Shown here: positions 25,833 through 34,526 of the stretch, one piece after another
Layout of the letters: the number at the start of each line of letters is the position of its first letter
How positions within the stretch are numbered: position 1 is the stretch's first letter
Assembly: GCF_023015695.1 (NCBI RefSeq)
Contig: NZ_JALKAS010000001.1
Location: forward strand, 1,984,001 to 2,048,000
DNA from: Jannaschia sp. S6380
GTDB lineage: Bacteria > Pseudomonadota > Alphaproteobacteria > Rhodobacterales > Rhodobacteraceae
Length of the DNA stretch: 64,000 nucleotides
Direction: 5' to 3'
Position numbers and translations under genes: made by a program
The notes under the pieces: model-generated
What the model was told of the DNA's origin: nothing
Database searches by the model: none
What the model saw: the letters and a program-made list of their open reading frames with translations, nothing else

Positions 25833-26629
25833 TGCGCCGGGTCCTCCACGTCTCGGACCTGCATTTCGGGCGCGACCGGCCCGAACTGCTGCGCCCCCTG
25901 ATTGCGACGATCAACGATCTGGCGCCCGATCTGGTGGCCATCTCGGGCGATTTCACCCAGCGCGCGCGGTTCGGGCAGTACCGCGCCGCCCGCGCCTTTC
26001 TGGCCCGTCTGGTCCCGCCGTTCCTGGCGGTGCCCGGCAATCACGACACGCCGCTCGACAACCTGTTCGTGCGGTTCCTGAACCCGTGGGGGCGGTACCG
26101 CCGCTATATCCACCCCGACCTGCAACCGGGTTGGGAGGATGCGGAGGTCGCGGTCGCCGGGGTGAACACGGTCAACCGCTGGTCTTGGCAACGCGGGCGT
26201 ATCGGGCGGCAGACGTTGCGCCGGGTCTGCGGGGCCTTCGCGGGCTCGGACGGTGCGCGGATGCGGATCGCGGTGCTGCATCATCCGCTGGAACACGGCC
26301 CCGCGGTCGAGAAGCGCCTGATGCGGGGTGCCGGCCGCGCGCTTGCGGCGCTGGGCGAATGCGGCGCCGACATCGTGCTGTCGGGTCATCTGCACACCTG
26401 GCACGCGCGCCCCTTCGCCGAGGCCGAGGGCGTGCTCTTCGTCCAGGCGGGGACGGGCCTATCGACCCGCGTCCGTGGAGAGCCCAACGACTTCAACCTT
26501 CTGACGATCGACGGGCCGTCGGTCGAGGTCCAGCAATGGACCGCCGGGCCGGGCGAGACCGCGTTCCACCCGACCCGATCCGCCCGCTTCACGAAGGCCG
26601 AAGGCGTCTGGCAATCGGCGCGCGATTGA
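25832..26629 (+). CDS. Metallophosphoesterase (calcineurin-like)
   Basis: This 265-residue phosphoesterase has all five metal-site blocks: SDLHFGRD, SGDFTQRARFGQY, PGNHDTPLDN, LHHPLEHG and SGHLHTWHARP. The order is that of 3',5'-cyclic nucleotide phosphodiesterase-like and UDP-diacylglucosamine hydrolase-like enzymes. The natural substrate cannot be read from sequence. Coupling to the lipid kinase gene (TGATG) suggests a shared function in phospholipid or phosphoester turnover. It converges on the SMP-30 gene with 3 bases between the stop codons. Confidence 0.9.
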   Translation: MRRVLHVSDLHFGRDRPELLRPLIATINDLAPDLVAISGDFTQRARFGQYRAARAFLARLVPPFLAVPGNHDTPLDNLFVRFLNPWGRYRRYIHPDLQPGWEDAEVAVAGVNTVNRWSWQRGRIGRQTLRRVCGAFAGSDGARMRIAVLHHPLEHGPAVEKRLMRGAGRALAALGECGADIVLSGHLHTWHARPFAEAEGVLFVQAGTGLSTRVRGEPNDFNLLTIDGPSVEVQQWTAGPGETAFHPTRSARFTKAEGVWQSARD

Positions 26630-26632
26630 CCG

Positions 26633-27835
26633 TCAGGCCGGTCCCGCGCCCTGCGTACCGGTGAAGACCGAATAGATCGACTGCGACGCGGCCATGAACA
26701 ACCTGTTGCGCTTGGGCCCGCCGAAACAGACGTTTCCGCAGACCTCGGGCAGGCGGATGCGACCCAGAAGCGTCCCGTCGGGCGCCCAGATCGTGACCCC
26801 GGAATAGCCGACGTTCCGCCCCGCGTTCGACGACGCCCAGACATTGCCGGCCACGTCGCAGCGCACGCCGTCCGGCCCGCATTTGACCCCGTCGACCATG
26901 CAGTCCGAGAAGACGCGGCGGTTCGCCAACGTGTTGTCGGCGCCGACGTCGAAGGCGATGATCTCGCCCTGCCCGCCCGGACCGGTATCGCCCGGCCCCT
27001 TGCCGGTGGAGGCGACGTACAGGACCGAATGGTCGGGCGAGAAGCAAAGACCGTTCGGATCCGGCGCCTCGGACTCGCCGGCCACGCGGGTGACGGTGCC
27101 GTCCTCGCCCACGCGGTAGGTCGCGGTCTCCATCTCGCGGACGTATTCGCCGATCTCGGGCGGCTGTCCGAGCGTCGGATCGAGAAGCCCCGCCGCGTTC
27201 GACGGCCCGCCCGGGGCATCCGGCGCCCCCTCGTAGAGTTGTCCGCCATAGGGTGGATCGGTGAACCAGTAGCTGCCGTCGGGATGGGCCACGATGTCGT
27301 TGGGCGAGTTGAAGCGCTTGCCCTCGAACCCGTCGGCCAGGATCGTGACCGACCCGTCATGCTCGTAGCGCACGACGCGCCGGGTCAGATGCTCCGCCGA
27401 GAGCTGACGCCCCTGCAGGTCGAAGCTGTTGCCGTTGGAGTTGTTCGACGGATAGCGGAACGTGCTGACATGGCCGTCCTCTTCCAGCCAGCGCAACTGG
27501 CGGTTCTCGGGAATGTCGGACCAGACGAGGAACTTTCCGACGCTGTTCCAGGCCGGCCCTTCCGCCCAGCGGGCGCCGGTCCATAGCCGCTCGATGGCGG
27601 CATTGGGCTGCATCAGGCCCCAGAAACGGTCGTCGGCGGCCACCAGGTCCGGGTCCCAGAAATAGACGTTCGGCTCGGCCTCCGGGCCGAAGTCGCGGCG
27701 CGGTTCCGTGATCGTGGTACGCGGCTCGACCGCGGTGGATTGCGCGCGGGCCACCCCCGCGCCGAGTGCGACGGCCCCGCCGCCGATCGCGCCGAGCGCC
27801 TGACGGCGCGACAGGTCGGGCAAATGCGTGGTCAT
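26633..27835 (-). CDS. Tat-exported SMP-30/gluconolactonase family protein
   Basis: This 400-residue protein begins with a twin-arginine leader (SRRQALG at residues 9-15, then a hydrophobic stretch ending GVARAQS), so it is folded in the cytoplasm and exported by Tat. The beta-propeller body has RLWTGARWAEGPAWNS with the metal-ligand glutamate, FNSPNDIVAHPDGSYWFTDP, and DPNGLCFSPDHSVLYVAST with the Asn ligand. It would hydrolyse a sugar lactone in the periplasm, but the substrate is unknown. It faces a serine hydrolase gene divergently across 146 bases. Confidence 0.88.
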   Translation of the reverse strand: MTTHLPDLSRRQALGAIGGGAVALGAGVARAQSTAVEPRTTITEPRRDFGPEAEPNVYFWDPDLVAADDRFWGLMQPNAAIERLWTGARWAEGPAWNSVGKFLVWSDIPENRQLRWLEEDGHVSTFRYPSNNSNGNSFDLQGRQLSAEHLTRRVVRYEHDGSVTILADGFEGKRFNSPNDIVAHPDGSYWFTDPPYGGQLYEGAPDAPGGPSNAAGLLDPTLGQPPEIGEYVREMETATYRVGEDGTVTRVAGESEAPDPNGLCFSPDHSVLYVASTGKGPGDTGPGGQGEIIAFDVGADNTLANRRVFSDCMVDGVKCGPDGVRCDVAGNVWASSNAGRNVGYSGVTIWAPDGTLLGRIRLPEVCGNVCFGGPKRNRLFMAASQSIYSVFTGTQGAGPA

Positions 27836-27981
27836 GATGGTCCCTCCCGAATGATGATACCTCGATCCTAGGCGGAGCAGCCGTGCGCCCGGACGCTGCT
27901 TTACCCAAGGTTAGCTTGCGGCGGGAAACCGCCGAGGCCGAAGGGCTTGCCAAGACCGGCCGGGCACCGGATCGTCCCGAC

Positions 27982-28836
27982 ATGACCGTACTGTCCGCCC
28001 GGCTTTCCGGGGATGTCCTGACCGCCGATCCGGCACCCGCCCTTCCATGGTGGAGCTTTTCGAAGACGGCCATTGCCGCGCTGATCTGTGATGCCGCGGC
28101 ACGCGGCGAACTCGACCCGGACGCGCGGTGTCCCGGACGCGCCTGGACGCTGCGCGACCTGTTGGGACATCGCGCGGGGCTGGGCGACTATGGTCATTTG
28201 CCGGCCTACAAGTCCGCCGTCGTGGCCGGTGGTCCCGCCTGGACCGCCGACGATTTCCTGCAGGCCGTTTCAATCGACCGGCCCGACACCCCGCCGCGGA
28301 CGCGTTTCGCCTATTCCAACATCGGCTACCTGCTTGCGCGACAGGCATTGGAAGCGGCGACGGGTCGGGGGCTCGCCGAACTCGTGACCACGCGGCTGGC
28401 CGAACCGCTGGGAATTCGCTCCGTCCGCCTGGCGACCGATGCAGCGGATTTCGCCCGATTGCCCTTTCCCGCCGGAGGCTATCATCCCGGTTGGGTCGCG
28501 CATGGCTGTCTAATGGGAACCCCTGGCGACGCCGTCCGTCTTCTGGCGGCGATCCTGGACTGGCCGGCCTGCGCGGCGATGCGGGACGCGCAGCCGCTTG
28601 CGGCGGAAGTCGAAGGGCGCCCCTGGACCGAGACCGGCTACGGCCTGGGGCTGATGATCGGGCGCATGGGTGCGGTCGGGTCGGCGCTCGGCCATTCGGG
28701 CGGCGGCGCGTTCTCCGCATGCGCGATCTATGCATTCCCCGACCTGCCGGGCGCGCCGATCGTGGCCTCCTTTGTGCCGCGCGGAGACGCCGCACCGGCC
28801 GAACGGGATGCCGTGGCACGGGCGCAGACGGGTTGA
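27982..28836 (+). CDS. Serine hydrolase (class C beta-lactamase/esterase-like)
   Basis: This 284-residue protein has the beta-lactamase/transpeptidase-like fold. The nucleophile motif is Ser25-Phe-Ser-Lys28 (WWSFSKTA), the second motif is the tyrosine in FAYSNIGYL, and the third block is HSGGGAF. LRDLLGHRAGLGDYG between them is typical of class C-like esterases. It is shorter than true AmpC and lacks a signal peptide, so an esterase or D-aminopeptidase-like activity is likelier than antibiotic resistance. I chose the ATG at 27982 because the preceding 33 codons (from 27883) look non-conserved. Confidence 0.82.
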   Translation: MTVLSARLSGDVLTADPAPALPWWSFSKTAIAALICDAAARGELDPDARCPGRAWTLRDLLGHRAGLGDYGHLPAYKSAVVAGGPAWTADDFLQAVSIDRPDTPPRTRFAYSNIGYLLARQALEAATGRGLAELVTTRLAEPLGIRSVRLATDAADFARLPFPAGGYHPGWVAHGCLMGTPGDAVRLLAAILDWPACAAMRDAQPLAAEVEGRPWTETGYGLGLMIGRMGAVGSALGHSGGGAFSACAIYAFPDLPGAPIVASFVPRGDAAPAERDAVARAQTG

Positions 28837-28887
28837 AATGCCATCCGGGCCAGGCGACATGCAATTCAGACTGCCGAAGGACCGCCC

Positions 28888-29481
28888 ATGACCGCCCTGC
28901 CGCCCCTGCGCCCCCGCCCCGACGCCGCCGCATTCCTGGCCACACGCCGCTCCCGGCCCGCCAAGACGCTGGCCGCACCGGCGCCCGACAGCGAGGCGCT
29001 GCTGCCGATCCTGACCGCCGCATTGCGGGTGCCCGATCACGGCAAGTTGGAGCCTTGGCGGCTGATCGTGCTGGAAGGCGCCGCGCCCACCCGTTTGGCC
29101 CGACTGACCGGGCAATTGGGCCAGGCGCGCGGGCTCGACCCCGACAAGCTGGCCAAGGCACAGGCGATGTTCCGCGACGCGCCGCTGATGGTGGCCGTGG
29201 TGGCCGCCCCCGTTGCATCCGACAAGATCCCCGATGTCGAGCAGACGCTCAGCGCCGGTGCCCTCTGCCTCGGGCTCGTCAATGCCGCCCTGGCGGCCGG
29301 CTGGGGGGCGAACTGGCTGTCGGGGTGGATGGCGCTGGATCGGGAATGGCTTGATGCGGGGCTGGACCTCGCGCCACACGAATGGGTCGCGGGCTTCGTC
29401 GTCCTGGGCACCGAGACGAGCGCGCCCCCGGATCGCCCGCGCCCCGATCTCGGGGCCAAGGTCGATTGGGTGTCGGCATGA
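28888..29481 (+). CDS. Nitroreductase family protein (YdjA-like)
   Basis: This 197-residue FMN-dependent oxidoreductase resembles the YdjA-type minimal nitroreductases. Conserved blocks are RRSRPAKTL (FMN phosphate), ALRVPDHGKLEPWRLIVLEG, and the late GLVNAALAAGWGANWLSGW. Such enzymes reduce nitro compounds or quinones with NAD(P)H in vitro; natural substrates are mostly unknown. The stop codon overlaps the ATG of the EI24 gene (ATGA), giving a two-gene operon. Confidence 0.88.
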   Translation: MTALPPLRPRPDAAAFLATRRSRPAKTLAAPAPDSEALLPILTAALRVPDHGKLEPWRLIVLEGAAPTRLARLTGQLGQARGLDPDKLAKAQAMFRDAPLMVAVVAAPVASDKIPDVEQTLSAGALCLGLVNAALAAGWGANWLSGWMALDREWLDAGLDLAPHEWVAGFVVLGTETSAPPDRPRPDLGAKVDWVSA

Positions 29482-30170
29482 TCGGCGACGCGCTGAAGGC
29501 CATCGCCCAGCTGGGCGACCCCCGTTTCCGGCGCGTGCTGCTCCTCGGCATCGCATTGTCGCTGGCGCTGCTGGTGGGGTTCTCCGCACTGCTAATCTGG
29601 GCGGCGACCTTGGCCATCGGCCCCTCGGTGACGCTGCCCTGGCTCGGCACCGTCACCTGGCTCGATAACGCGGCGGGCTGGGCGCTGGTGCCCTTCACCC
29701 TGATCGCGTCCGTCTTTCTGATGGTGCCCGTGGCGTCGGCCTTCACTGGTCTCTTCCTCGACCGGATCGCGGACGCGGTCGAGGATCGGCACTATCCCGG
29801 CCTGCCACCCGCGCGGAGGCAGGGCTGGGCCGAAACGACGCGCGAGACGGCCGCGTTCCTGGGGCTGGTCCTCTTGGTCAATGCGGGCGCGCTGGTCGCA
29901 TATCTGCTGCTGGCGCCCTTGGCATTGTTCATCTTCTGGGCGGTCAACGGCTTCCTTCTGGGGCGGGAATACGCGCAGATGGTGGCCCTGCGCCGCATGT
30001 CGCGGGTCGAGGCGGCGGGCTTTCGCGCGCGTCACCGGGGCACGATCTGGGCCACCGGCGTCCTGATGGCGATTCCGCTGTCGGTGCCGGTGCTGAACCT
30101 CCTGGTGCCGGTGATCGGCGCGGCGACCTTCACCCACCTCGTCCACCGGCTGCGGCGCGGTCAGCCCTGA
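29478..30170 (+). CDS. EI24 domain membrane protein (CysZ-like)
   Basis: This 230-residue integral membrane protein of the EI24/CysZ family has about five hydrophobic segments (residues about 20-45, 63-85, 127-160 and 185-215). The conserved stretch FIFWAVNGFLLGREYAQMVALRR and the C-terminal GTIWATGVLMAIPLSVPVLNLL are visible. CysZ of enterobacteria is a sulfate permease, but many alphaproteobacterial members have no shown role. It begins at an ATG (29478) inside the nitroreductase stop. Its last 10 bases overlap the convergent DUF1467 gene. Confidence 0.82.
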   Translation: MIGDALKAIAQLGDPRFRRVLLLGIALSLALLVGFSALLIWAATLAIGPSVTLPWLGTVTWLDNAAGWALVPFTLIASVFLMVPVASAFTGLFLDRIADAVEDRHYPGLPPARRQGWAETTRETAAFLGLVLLVNAGALVAYLLLAPLALFIFWAVNGFLLGREYAQMVALRRMSRVEAAGFRARHRGTIWATGVLMAIPLSVPVLNLLVPVIGAATFTHLVHRLRRGQP

Positions 30171-30439
30171 ACCGGACGGCCGGTAATGCGGCGCAGATCG
30201 TCGATGCCCAGCACGCCCGACACGATCACCCAGACCAGCGGCACCCAGATCGCCAGCGCGATCGCCGTCGCCCAGAAGACCCGACGCCACAGGTGGAACT
30301 CGGCCGGGCTGCCGGCATGCGTCCCGGGCACCCGTTCGCCGCGGTCGCCCTGCGTGTCCTGCCCCATTTGCAGGCCGATCAGGAACACCATGGCCCAGAC
30401 CATCGCAAACAGGACGAAGGCCGAGAAGACCCCGATCAT
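30161..30439 (-). CDS. DUF1467 family membrane protein
   Basis: This 92-residue protein has two membrane helices (residues about 3-25 and 55-78) separated by a polar loop (QMGQDTQGDRGERVPGTHAG). The second helix region FWATAIALAIWVPLVWVIV is typical of DUF1467. Function is unknown. It is coupled to mce (ATGA overlap), a pairing I recall as recurring in Rhodobacterales, so a link to methylmalonyl-CoA metabolism or merely to its expression is possible. Confidence 0.82.
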   Translation of the reverse strand: MIGVFSAFVLFAMVWAMVFLIGLQMGQDTQGDRGERVPGTHAGSPAEFHLWRRVFWATAIALAIWVPLVWVIVSGVLGIDDLRRITGRPVQG

Positions 30440-30843
30440 CCCGCCTCCTCCAGCTCGACGAGGGTGCCGGTGAAATCCTTGGGATGCAGGAACAGGACGG
30501 GCTTGCCATGCGCGCCGATCTTCGGCTCTCCATCGCCGAGCACGCGCGCGCCGGCGGCCGTCAGACGGTCGCGGGCCGCCAGGATGTCGTCCACCTCGTA
30601 GCAGATGTGGTGGATCCCGCCCGAGGGATTCTTGGCCAGGAACCCGGCGATCGGGCTGTCCGCGCCCAGCGGATGCAGCAGTTCGATCTTGGTGTTGGGC
30701 AGGTCGATGAACACCACCGTCACCCCGTGATCGGGCTCCGCCTGGGGCGGGTTGGCCACGGCGCCCAGCGTGTCGCGGTACTGCGCCGCGGCCGCTTCGA
30801 GGTCGGGAACCGCAATGGCCACATGGTTCAGTCGTCCGATCAT
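30436..30843 (-). CDS. mce: Methylmalonyl-CoA epimerase
   Basis: Mce (135 aa) interconverts the (S) and (R) forms of methylmalonyl-CoA in propionyl-CoA degradation and the ethylmalonyl-CoA pathway. It has two VOC/glyoxalase modules. Metal ligands are His in IGRLNHVAIAVPD, His in SGGIHHICYEVDD and Glu in GTLVELEEA. The length is exactly that of the family. The ATG at 30843 is used because the MIGRLNHVAIAV start is conserved; the open frame extends further upstream. Confidence 0.95.
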   Translation of the reverse strand: MIGRLNHVAIAVPDLEAAAAQYRDTLGAVANPPQAEPDHGVTVVFIDLPNTKIELLHPLGADSPIAGFLAKNPSGGIHHICYEVDDILAARDRLTAAGARVLGDGEPKIGAHGKPVLFLHPKDFTGTLVELEEAG

Positions 30844-30981
30844 CGGCACATCCTCCGAACAGTCTCGAAGCGGCTTATGGGCCCCGCATCGGGAGGTCGC
30901 AAGCAATCGCGGCGGAATGTTCACGTTTCGTTAGGGATGCCCGCGGCAGAGTGGTCGCGACAATTAGAGGAGAATCGGATC

Positions 30982-31695
30982 GTGCCCGTGACCGAACTGA
31001 CCGCCCCCGAATTCGGGATCCGCCCCGCGCCTACGCCGCAGCGCCCGCTACTGGGTCAGACGGTGCTGCTGATCGAGGACAGCCGCTATGCCTCCGAGGC
31101 CGTGCGCCTCCTGGCGTTGCGCTCTGGCGCGCGGATCCGTCGGGCGGACTGTATCGCCTCGGCCGAGCGGCACCTGAACACCTATCGCCCGGGTGTGGCC
31201 ATCGTCGATCTGGGCTTGCCCGACGGCGACGGTCTGTCGCTGATCGCGCGGCTGGCGCATGCCGCACAGCGGCCCGGCGTCCTGCTGGCCACCTCGGGCC
31301 GCGACCGCGACGAGACGGAGCAGGCCGCACTGGCCGCCGGTGCCGACGGCTTCCTTCCAAAGCCGATCGACAGCCTGGCCGGGTTCCAGCAGGCGATCCT
31401 GCAGCATCTGCCGCCCGAGATGCGGCCGCGAGGCCTGCGCGTCGTAGGCGCCGAGACCGTGAGGCCCGACCCGCTCGCGCTGAGCGAGGATCTGGCCCGG
31501 GCCGACCGCTTGCTGGGCGATGCGCAGGTCACGCCGGGCTTCGTCGCCGATTTCCTGACCGGCCTTGCGCGAACGGGTCGCGACCCCGAGCTTCTGGCCG
31601 AGACGCAGGGCCTGGCCGCGCGCACCATGGGCGACCTGCGCCCGCATCTGCGCCGCCTGATCGCCAAACGCCTGCGGGAACGCCACGCGGTCTAG
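30982..31695 (+). CDS. Response regulator with receiver domain and helical C-terminus
   Basis: This 237-residue protein has a CheY-like receiver at about residues 22-140. LLGQTVLLIEDSRYASEAVR begins it, VAIVDLGLPDGDGLSLIARL carries the phospho-accepting Asp, LLATSGRD the Thr/Ser switch and GFLPKPIDS the conserved Lys. The C-terminal 85 residues (EDLARADRLLGDAQVTPGFV onward) are helical and show no DNA-binding or enzymatic output domain that I recognise. The start is a GTG at 30982 with AGAGGAGA 8 bases upstream. No histidine kinase gene is adjacent. Its stop shares CTAG with the convergent GNAT gene. Confidence 0.85.
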   Translation: MPVTELTAPEFGIRPAPTPQRPLLGQTVLLIEDSRYASEAVRLLALRSGARIRRADCIASAERHLNTYRPGVAIVDLGLPDGDGLSLIARLAHAAQRPGVLLATSGRDRDETEQAALAAGADGFLPKPIDSLAGFQQAILQHLPPEMRPRGLRVVGAETVRPDPLALSEDLARADRLLGDAQVTPGFVADFLTGLARTGRDPELLAETQGLAARTMGDLRPHLRRLIAKRLRERHAV

Positions 31696-32339
31696 ACGCG
31701 CAGGGGCGTTCGCTGCCTTCCGTCGGCCTCGAAGTTCGACGGTGCGAGCCAAGCGCGATGCGCGGCCCGCAGGCGCGGCCAGTCCCCGTCCAGGATCGCG
31801 TACCATGCGGTGTCGCGGTTCGCGCCCTTGACCACCATGTGCTGGCGGAACGTGCCTTCATGGACGAAGCCCAGCCGTTCGGCCGCATGCCGGCTGGCCG
31901 CGTTCGCCGCGTTGCACTTCCATTCGACGCGGCGGAACCCGGCGGCGAAGGCCTGGTCGATCATCAGGTGGATGGCCTCGGTCGCCGCCGTCGTGCGCTG
32001 CAGGCCCGGGGAGAAGGCGATATGCCCGATCTCGATCACGCCATGCGCCCGGTCGATGCGCATCAGCGACGCGACCCCGCCCCAGCCCTGCCCGCCGCGC
32101 ACCGCATAATAGGCAGGGTCCTCGCTGGCCGCCGCGCCCTCGGCCCAGAGGCGGTACACCTGCAGATCGGGAAACGGTCCGTAGGGCATGAACGCCCAGT
32201 GGTCGTCCGTCAGCGGGTTGGAGGCATGAAGCGCCGCCGCGTGATCGCCGACCGACAGACGCTCCAGCTGTGAATGCTGCCCCACCATCGCGGGCGGCGG
32301 GGCGTAGGCCAGGGCGCGCCAGTCCGACAGGTCGCTCAT
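31692..32339 (-). CDS. GNAT family N-acetyltransferase
   Basis: This 215-residue acetyltransferase of the RimJ-like class has EIGHIAFSPGLQRTTAATEAIHLMI as acetyl-CoA motif. VEWKCNAANAASRHAAERLGFVHEGTFRQH follows, as in YokL/RimL-type enzymes. The target is unknown. Its ATG at 32339 overlaps the stop of the SDR gene upstream (ATGA), so the two form an operon. The stop converges with that of the receiver-domain gene. Confidence 0.87.
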   Translation of the reverse strand: MSDLSDWRALAYAPPPAMVGQHSQLERLSVGDHAAALHASNPLTDDHWAFMPYGPFPDLQVYRLWAEGAAASEDPAYYAVRGGQGWGGVASLMRIDRAHGVIEIGHIAFSPGLQRTTAATEAIHLMIDQAFAAGFRRVEWKCNAANAASRHAAERLGFVHEGTFRQHMVVKGANRDTAWYAILDGDWPRLRAAHRAWLAPSNFEADGRQRTPLRV

Positions 32340-33094
32340 CGTGGCGCCATCCGGATCGCGCCGTCCAGGCGGATCACCTCGCCGTTAAGCATCGGGTTTA
32401 CAGCGACATGCGCGACCAGCGCCGCGAACTCCGCCGGGTGACCCAGCCGGGACGGATAGGGCACCTGCCGTCCGAGGCTGTCACGCACGTCCTCGGGCAA
32501 CCCCTCCAGCATCGGGGTCAGGAACAGGCCCGGCGCGATCGCGACGACGCGGATGCCCAGGCCGGACAGGTCGCGCGCCATCGGCAGGGTCATGGCCGCC
32601 ACACCGCCCTTGGACGCGGCATAGGCGACCTGCCCCACCTGGCCTTCATAGGCGGCGACGCTCGCGGTGTTGACGATCACGCCGCGTTCGCCGTCGGCCC
32701 CCCGCCCATCCTGACCGGCCATGATCGCGGCGGCGGCCGAGGCGCAGTTGAACGTCCCCGTCAGGTTGATCGCCACCGTCCGGGCGAACAGGTCCGGGTC
32801 ATGGGGCCCGTCGCGCCCGACGGTTCTGGCGGCCGGCGCGACGCCCGCGCAGTTGACCATCAGGTCCAGCCGGCCCTCGCCGGCCACGGCGCGCAGGGCA
32901 TCGGCGCAGGCGGCCGCATCGGTCACGTCCAGTTGCAGGAACCGGCCACCCAGATCCTCGGCCAGCGTGGCCCCGGCCTCGTCGCGATCCAGGATCGCGA
33001 CCGTCCCGCCCGCATCCGCCACGTGCCGCGCGGTCGCGGCGCCCAAACCGCCCGCGCCCCCGGTGATCGCCGCCACGCATCCGTTCAGCTCCAT
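32336..33094 (-). CDS. SDR oxidoreductase (3-hydroxyacyl-CoA dehydrogenase type 2-like)
   Basis: This 252-residue short-chain dehydrogenase has the NAD site ITGGAGGLGAATARHVADAG, an acidic residue after strand 2 (AILDRD) that favours NAD, NCAGVAPA, and the catalytic Ser and YxxxK in VNTASVAAYEGQVGQVAYAASKGG. The insert and the segment TRTVGRDGPHDPDLFARTVAINLTGTFN resemble HSD17B10-type 3-hydroxyacyl-CoA dehydrogenases, so a role in beta-oxidation is likely but not proven. It is coupled to a GNAT gene. Confidence 0.87.
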   Translation of the reverse strand: MELNGCVAAITGGAGGLGAATARHVADAGGTVAILDRDEAGATLAEDLGGRFLQLDVTDAAACADALRAVAGEGRLDLMVNCAGVAPAARTVGRDGPHDPDLFARTVAINLTGTFNCASAAAAIMAGQDGRGADGERGVIVNTASVAAYEGQVGQVAYAASKGGVAAMTLPMARDLSGLGIRVVAIAPGLFLTPMLEGLPEDVRDSLGRQVPYPSRLGHPAEFAALVAHVAVNPMLNGEVIRLDGAIRMAPR

Positions 33095-33136
33095 CGCATC
33101 CTCCCCGTTTGCCCGCGAGCGTAGCCGAGAGGCGGG

Positions 33137-33766
33137 TCAGCGCAAGTCGGGTGCGGTGACCGAGGCGCGGATCCTGCCGCCGGTGTCGTCGCTGTCGGCC
33201 GAGATGCCCACGCCCACCAGAACGCCGGGCGCCGTCCCGAAGGCGCGGCGGTGATCGGCGGCCAGATCGACCCGTTCGACGTGCTGGCCCGTGCCCGCCG
33301 GCCGCAGGACGACCGTTCGCATGCCGGCAAGATAGGGGCTGACCTGGATCGTACCGCGCGCATCGTCGTCGCCCCAGACATAGACCAGCACGCGGGTGGC
33401 CGGCGCCCGAAGCAGGCGTCCGGCGCGGGCCGGATCGATCCGTTCGGCGGTCGCGGCGTCCGTCCAGGCAAAATACATGGCTAGGTTGCGATCGTCGCCG
33501 CCCCGGCGGCGCAGGTCCGTCGCGGCGACGCCCTCGGCCACGGCCCAGCCCCAACTGGCGGACCGTGCGCCCCGCAATCGCGGGGGCACCGCCTTCCACA
33601 GCAGGGATACGGTGCCGTCCGACACGATCTGCAGGCCGTCGCCGCCCTGTGCGTAGTCGTTCGAAGAGAAGCGCAGGAAACCCTGTGCGCGCCAGCTTCC
33701 GTCGAAGGCGAGGGGCTCGGCCGTGGCCGGAAGTGCGAGGAGAACGAAAGCGAGGAGACACCACAT
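33137..33766 (-). CDS. Exported DUF3047 family protein
   Basis: This 209-residue protein has a signal peptide (MWCLLAFVLLALPATA) and a beta-rich body. The segments FLRFSSNDYAQGGDGLQIVSDG, RGGDDRNLAMYFAW and VLVYVWGDDDARGTIQVSPY match the DUF3047 pattern as I know it. Function is unknown; a periplasmic carbohydrate- or lipid-binding jelly-roll is a guess from the fold. The start at 33766 gives the signal peptide; the frame is open further upstream. It diverges from the YbjN gene across 200 bases that hold only a short CCATA/TATGG inverted repeat. Confidence 0.7.
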   Translation of the reverse strand: MWCLLAFVLLALPATAEPLAFDGSWRAQGFLRFSSNDYAQGGDGLQIVSDGTVSLLWKAVPPRLRGARSASWGWAVAEGVAATDLRRRGGDDRNLAMYFAWTDAATAERIDPARAGRLLRAPATRVLVYVWGDDDARGTIQVSPYLAGMRTVVLRPAGTGQHVERVDLAADHRRAFGTAPGVLVGVGISADSDDTGGRIRASVTAPDLR

Positions 33767-33966
33767 GGCTCGGAGCCTAGCGCAGGCGAACGCCGCCGCC
33801 CGACACATACGCGTGAGCCGCGACGCGCCGAAAGCTGTGGAGAAGCGCATATGCGGGGTTTACAGGTCCGCGGCCCCGCTCCACCATATCTGGTATGGGC
33901 TTTGCGGGCCGCGTCATACGGATCGCGTCGGCAACAAGTTCTATGGCAGTATCGGAAGGGCACGAC

Positions 33967-34473
33967 ATGCTCCACCAACGGCAACAGTTCTCGGAAACCG
34001 GCGACCTGCACCCCATCGACCTCGTCGAGACGGTGGCCGAGCGCTACGACTGGACGTTCGACCGGGTGGGTGACGACCAGATCGCCATGGTCGTGGAGGG
34101 GCAGTGGCGCAGCTATTCGGTCACGCTTGCCTGGTCCGACCATGACGAGACGCTGCGCCTGATCTGCTGCTTCGAGATGGATCCGCCCGCGACCAGCCAT
34201 CCCCGGCTTTACGAGGCGTTGAACCTGGCCAATGACGAATGCTGGGCCGGCTCGTTCAGCTACTGGGTCGAGCAGAAGATGATGGTCTACCGCTACGGCC
34301 TGGTCCTGGCCGGCGGGGCCTGCGCCGAGGTTGAGCAGATCAACCAGATGGTGGCCGAGGCCGTGCTGGCGGGCGAACGATACTACCCCGCGTTCCAGCT
34401 CGTCTGCTGGGGCGGTCGCGCGCCGGTCGACGCCATGCAGATCGCCATGGCCGAGGCCTATGGCCACGCCTGA
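33967..34473 (+). CDS. YbjN domain protein
   Basis: This 168-residue protein has a YbjN (type III secretion chaperone-like) fold. Blocks are LVETVAERYDWTFDRVGDDQIAMVVEGQW, RLYEALNLANDECWAGSFSYWVEQKMMVYR and LVLAGGACAEVEQINQMV. YbjN proteins in E. coli affect motility and stress, but the mechanism is unknown. I chose the ATG at 33967 because GGAAGGG lies 6 bases upstream. Two ATGs further up in frame (33895, 33943) lack such a site. It precedes proC by 53 bases. Confidence 0.85.
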   Translation: MLHQRQQFSETGDLHPIDLVETVAERYDWTFDRVGDDQIAMVVEGQWRSYSVTLAWSDHDETLRLICCFEMDPPATSHPRLYEALNLANDECWAGSFSYWVEQKMMVYRYGLVLAGGACAEVEQINQMVAEAVLAGERYYPAFQLVCWGGRAPVDAMQIAMAEAYGHA

Positions 34474-34526
34474 CGCTTGCCATCGGCGCGCTTCTCCCTA
34501 GGCTGCGGCGCGCAGGAGGGTTCGCG

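Noticed and set aside
27919..27934. A 6-bp stem with GAAA loop before the serine hydrolase gene
   Set aside because: It is short, 47 bases from the start codon, has no terminator tract and could easily occur by chance in this GC-rich sequence.
27982..28836. Serine hydrolase considered as an antibiotic-resistance beta-lactamase
   Set aside because: It is short for AmpC, lacks a signal peptide, and only general SxxK/Tyr/HSGGG motifs are present, so an esterase-like role is likelier.
30484..30981. An upstream extension of the receiver-domain gene
   Set aside because: It would run antisense through mce. A strong AGAGGAGA ribosome site marks the GTG at 30982 instead.
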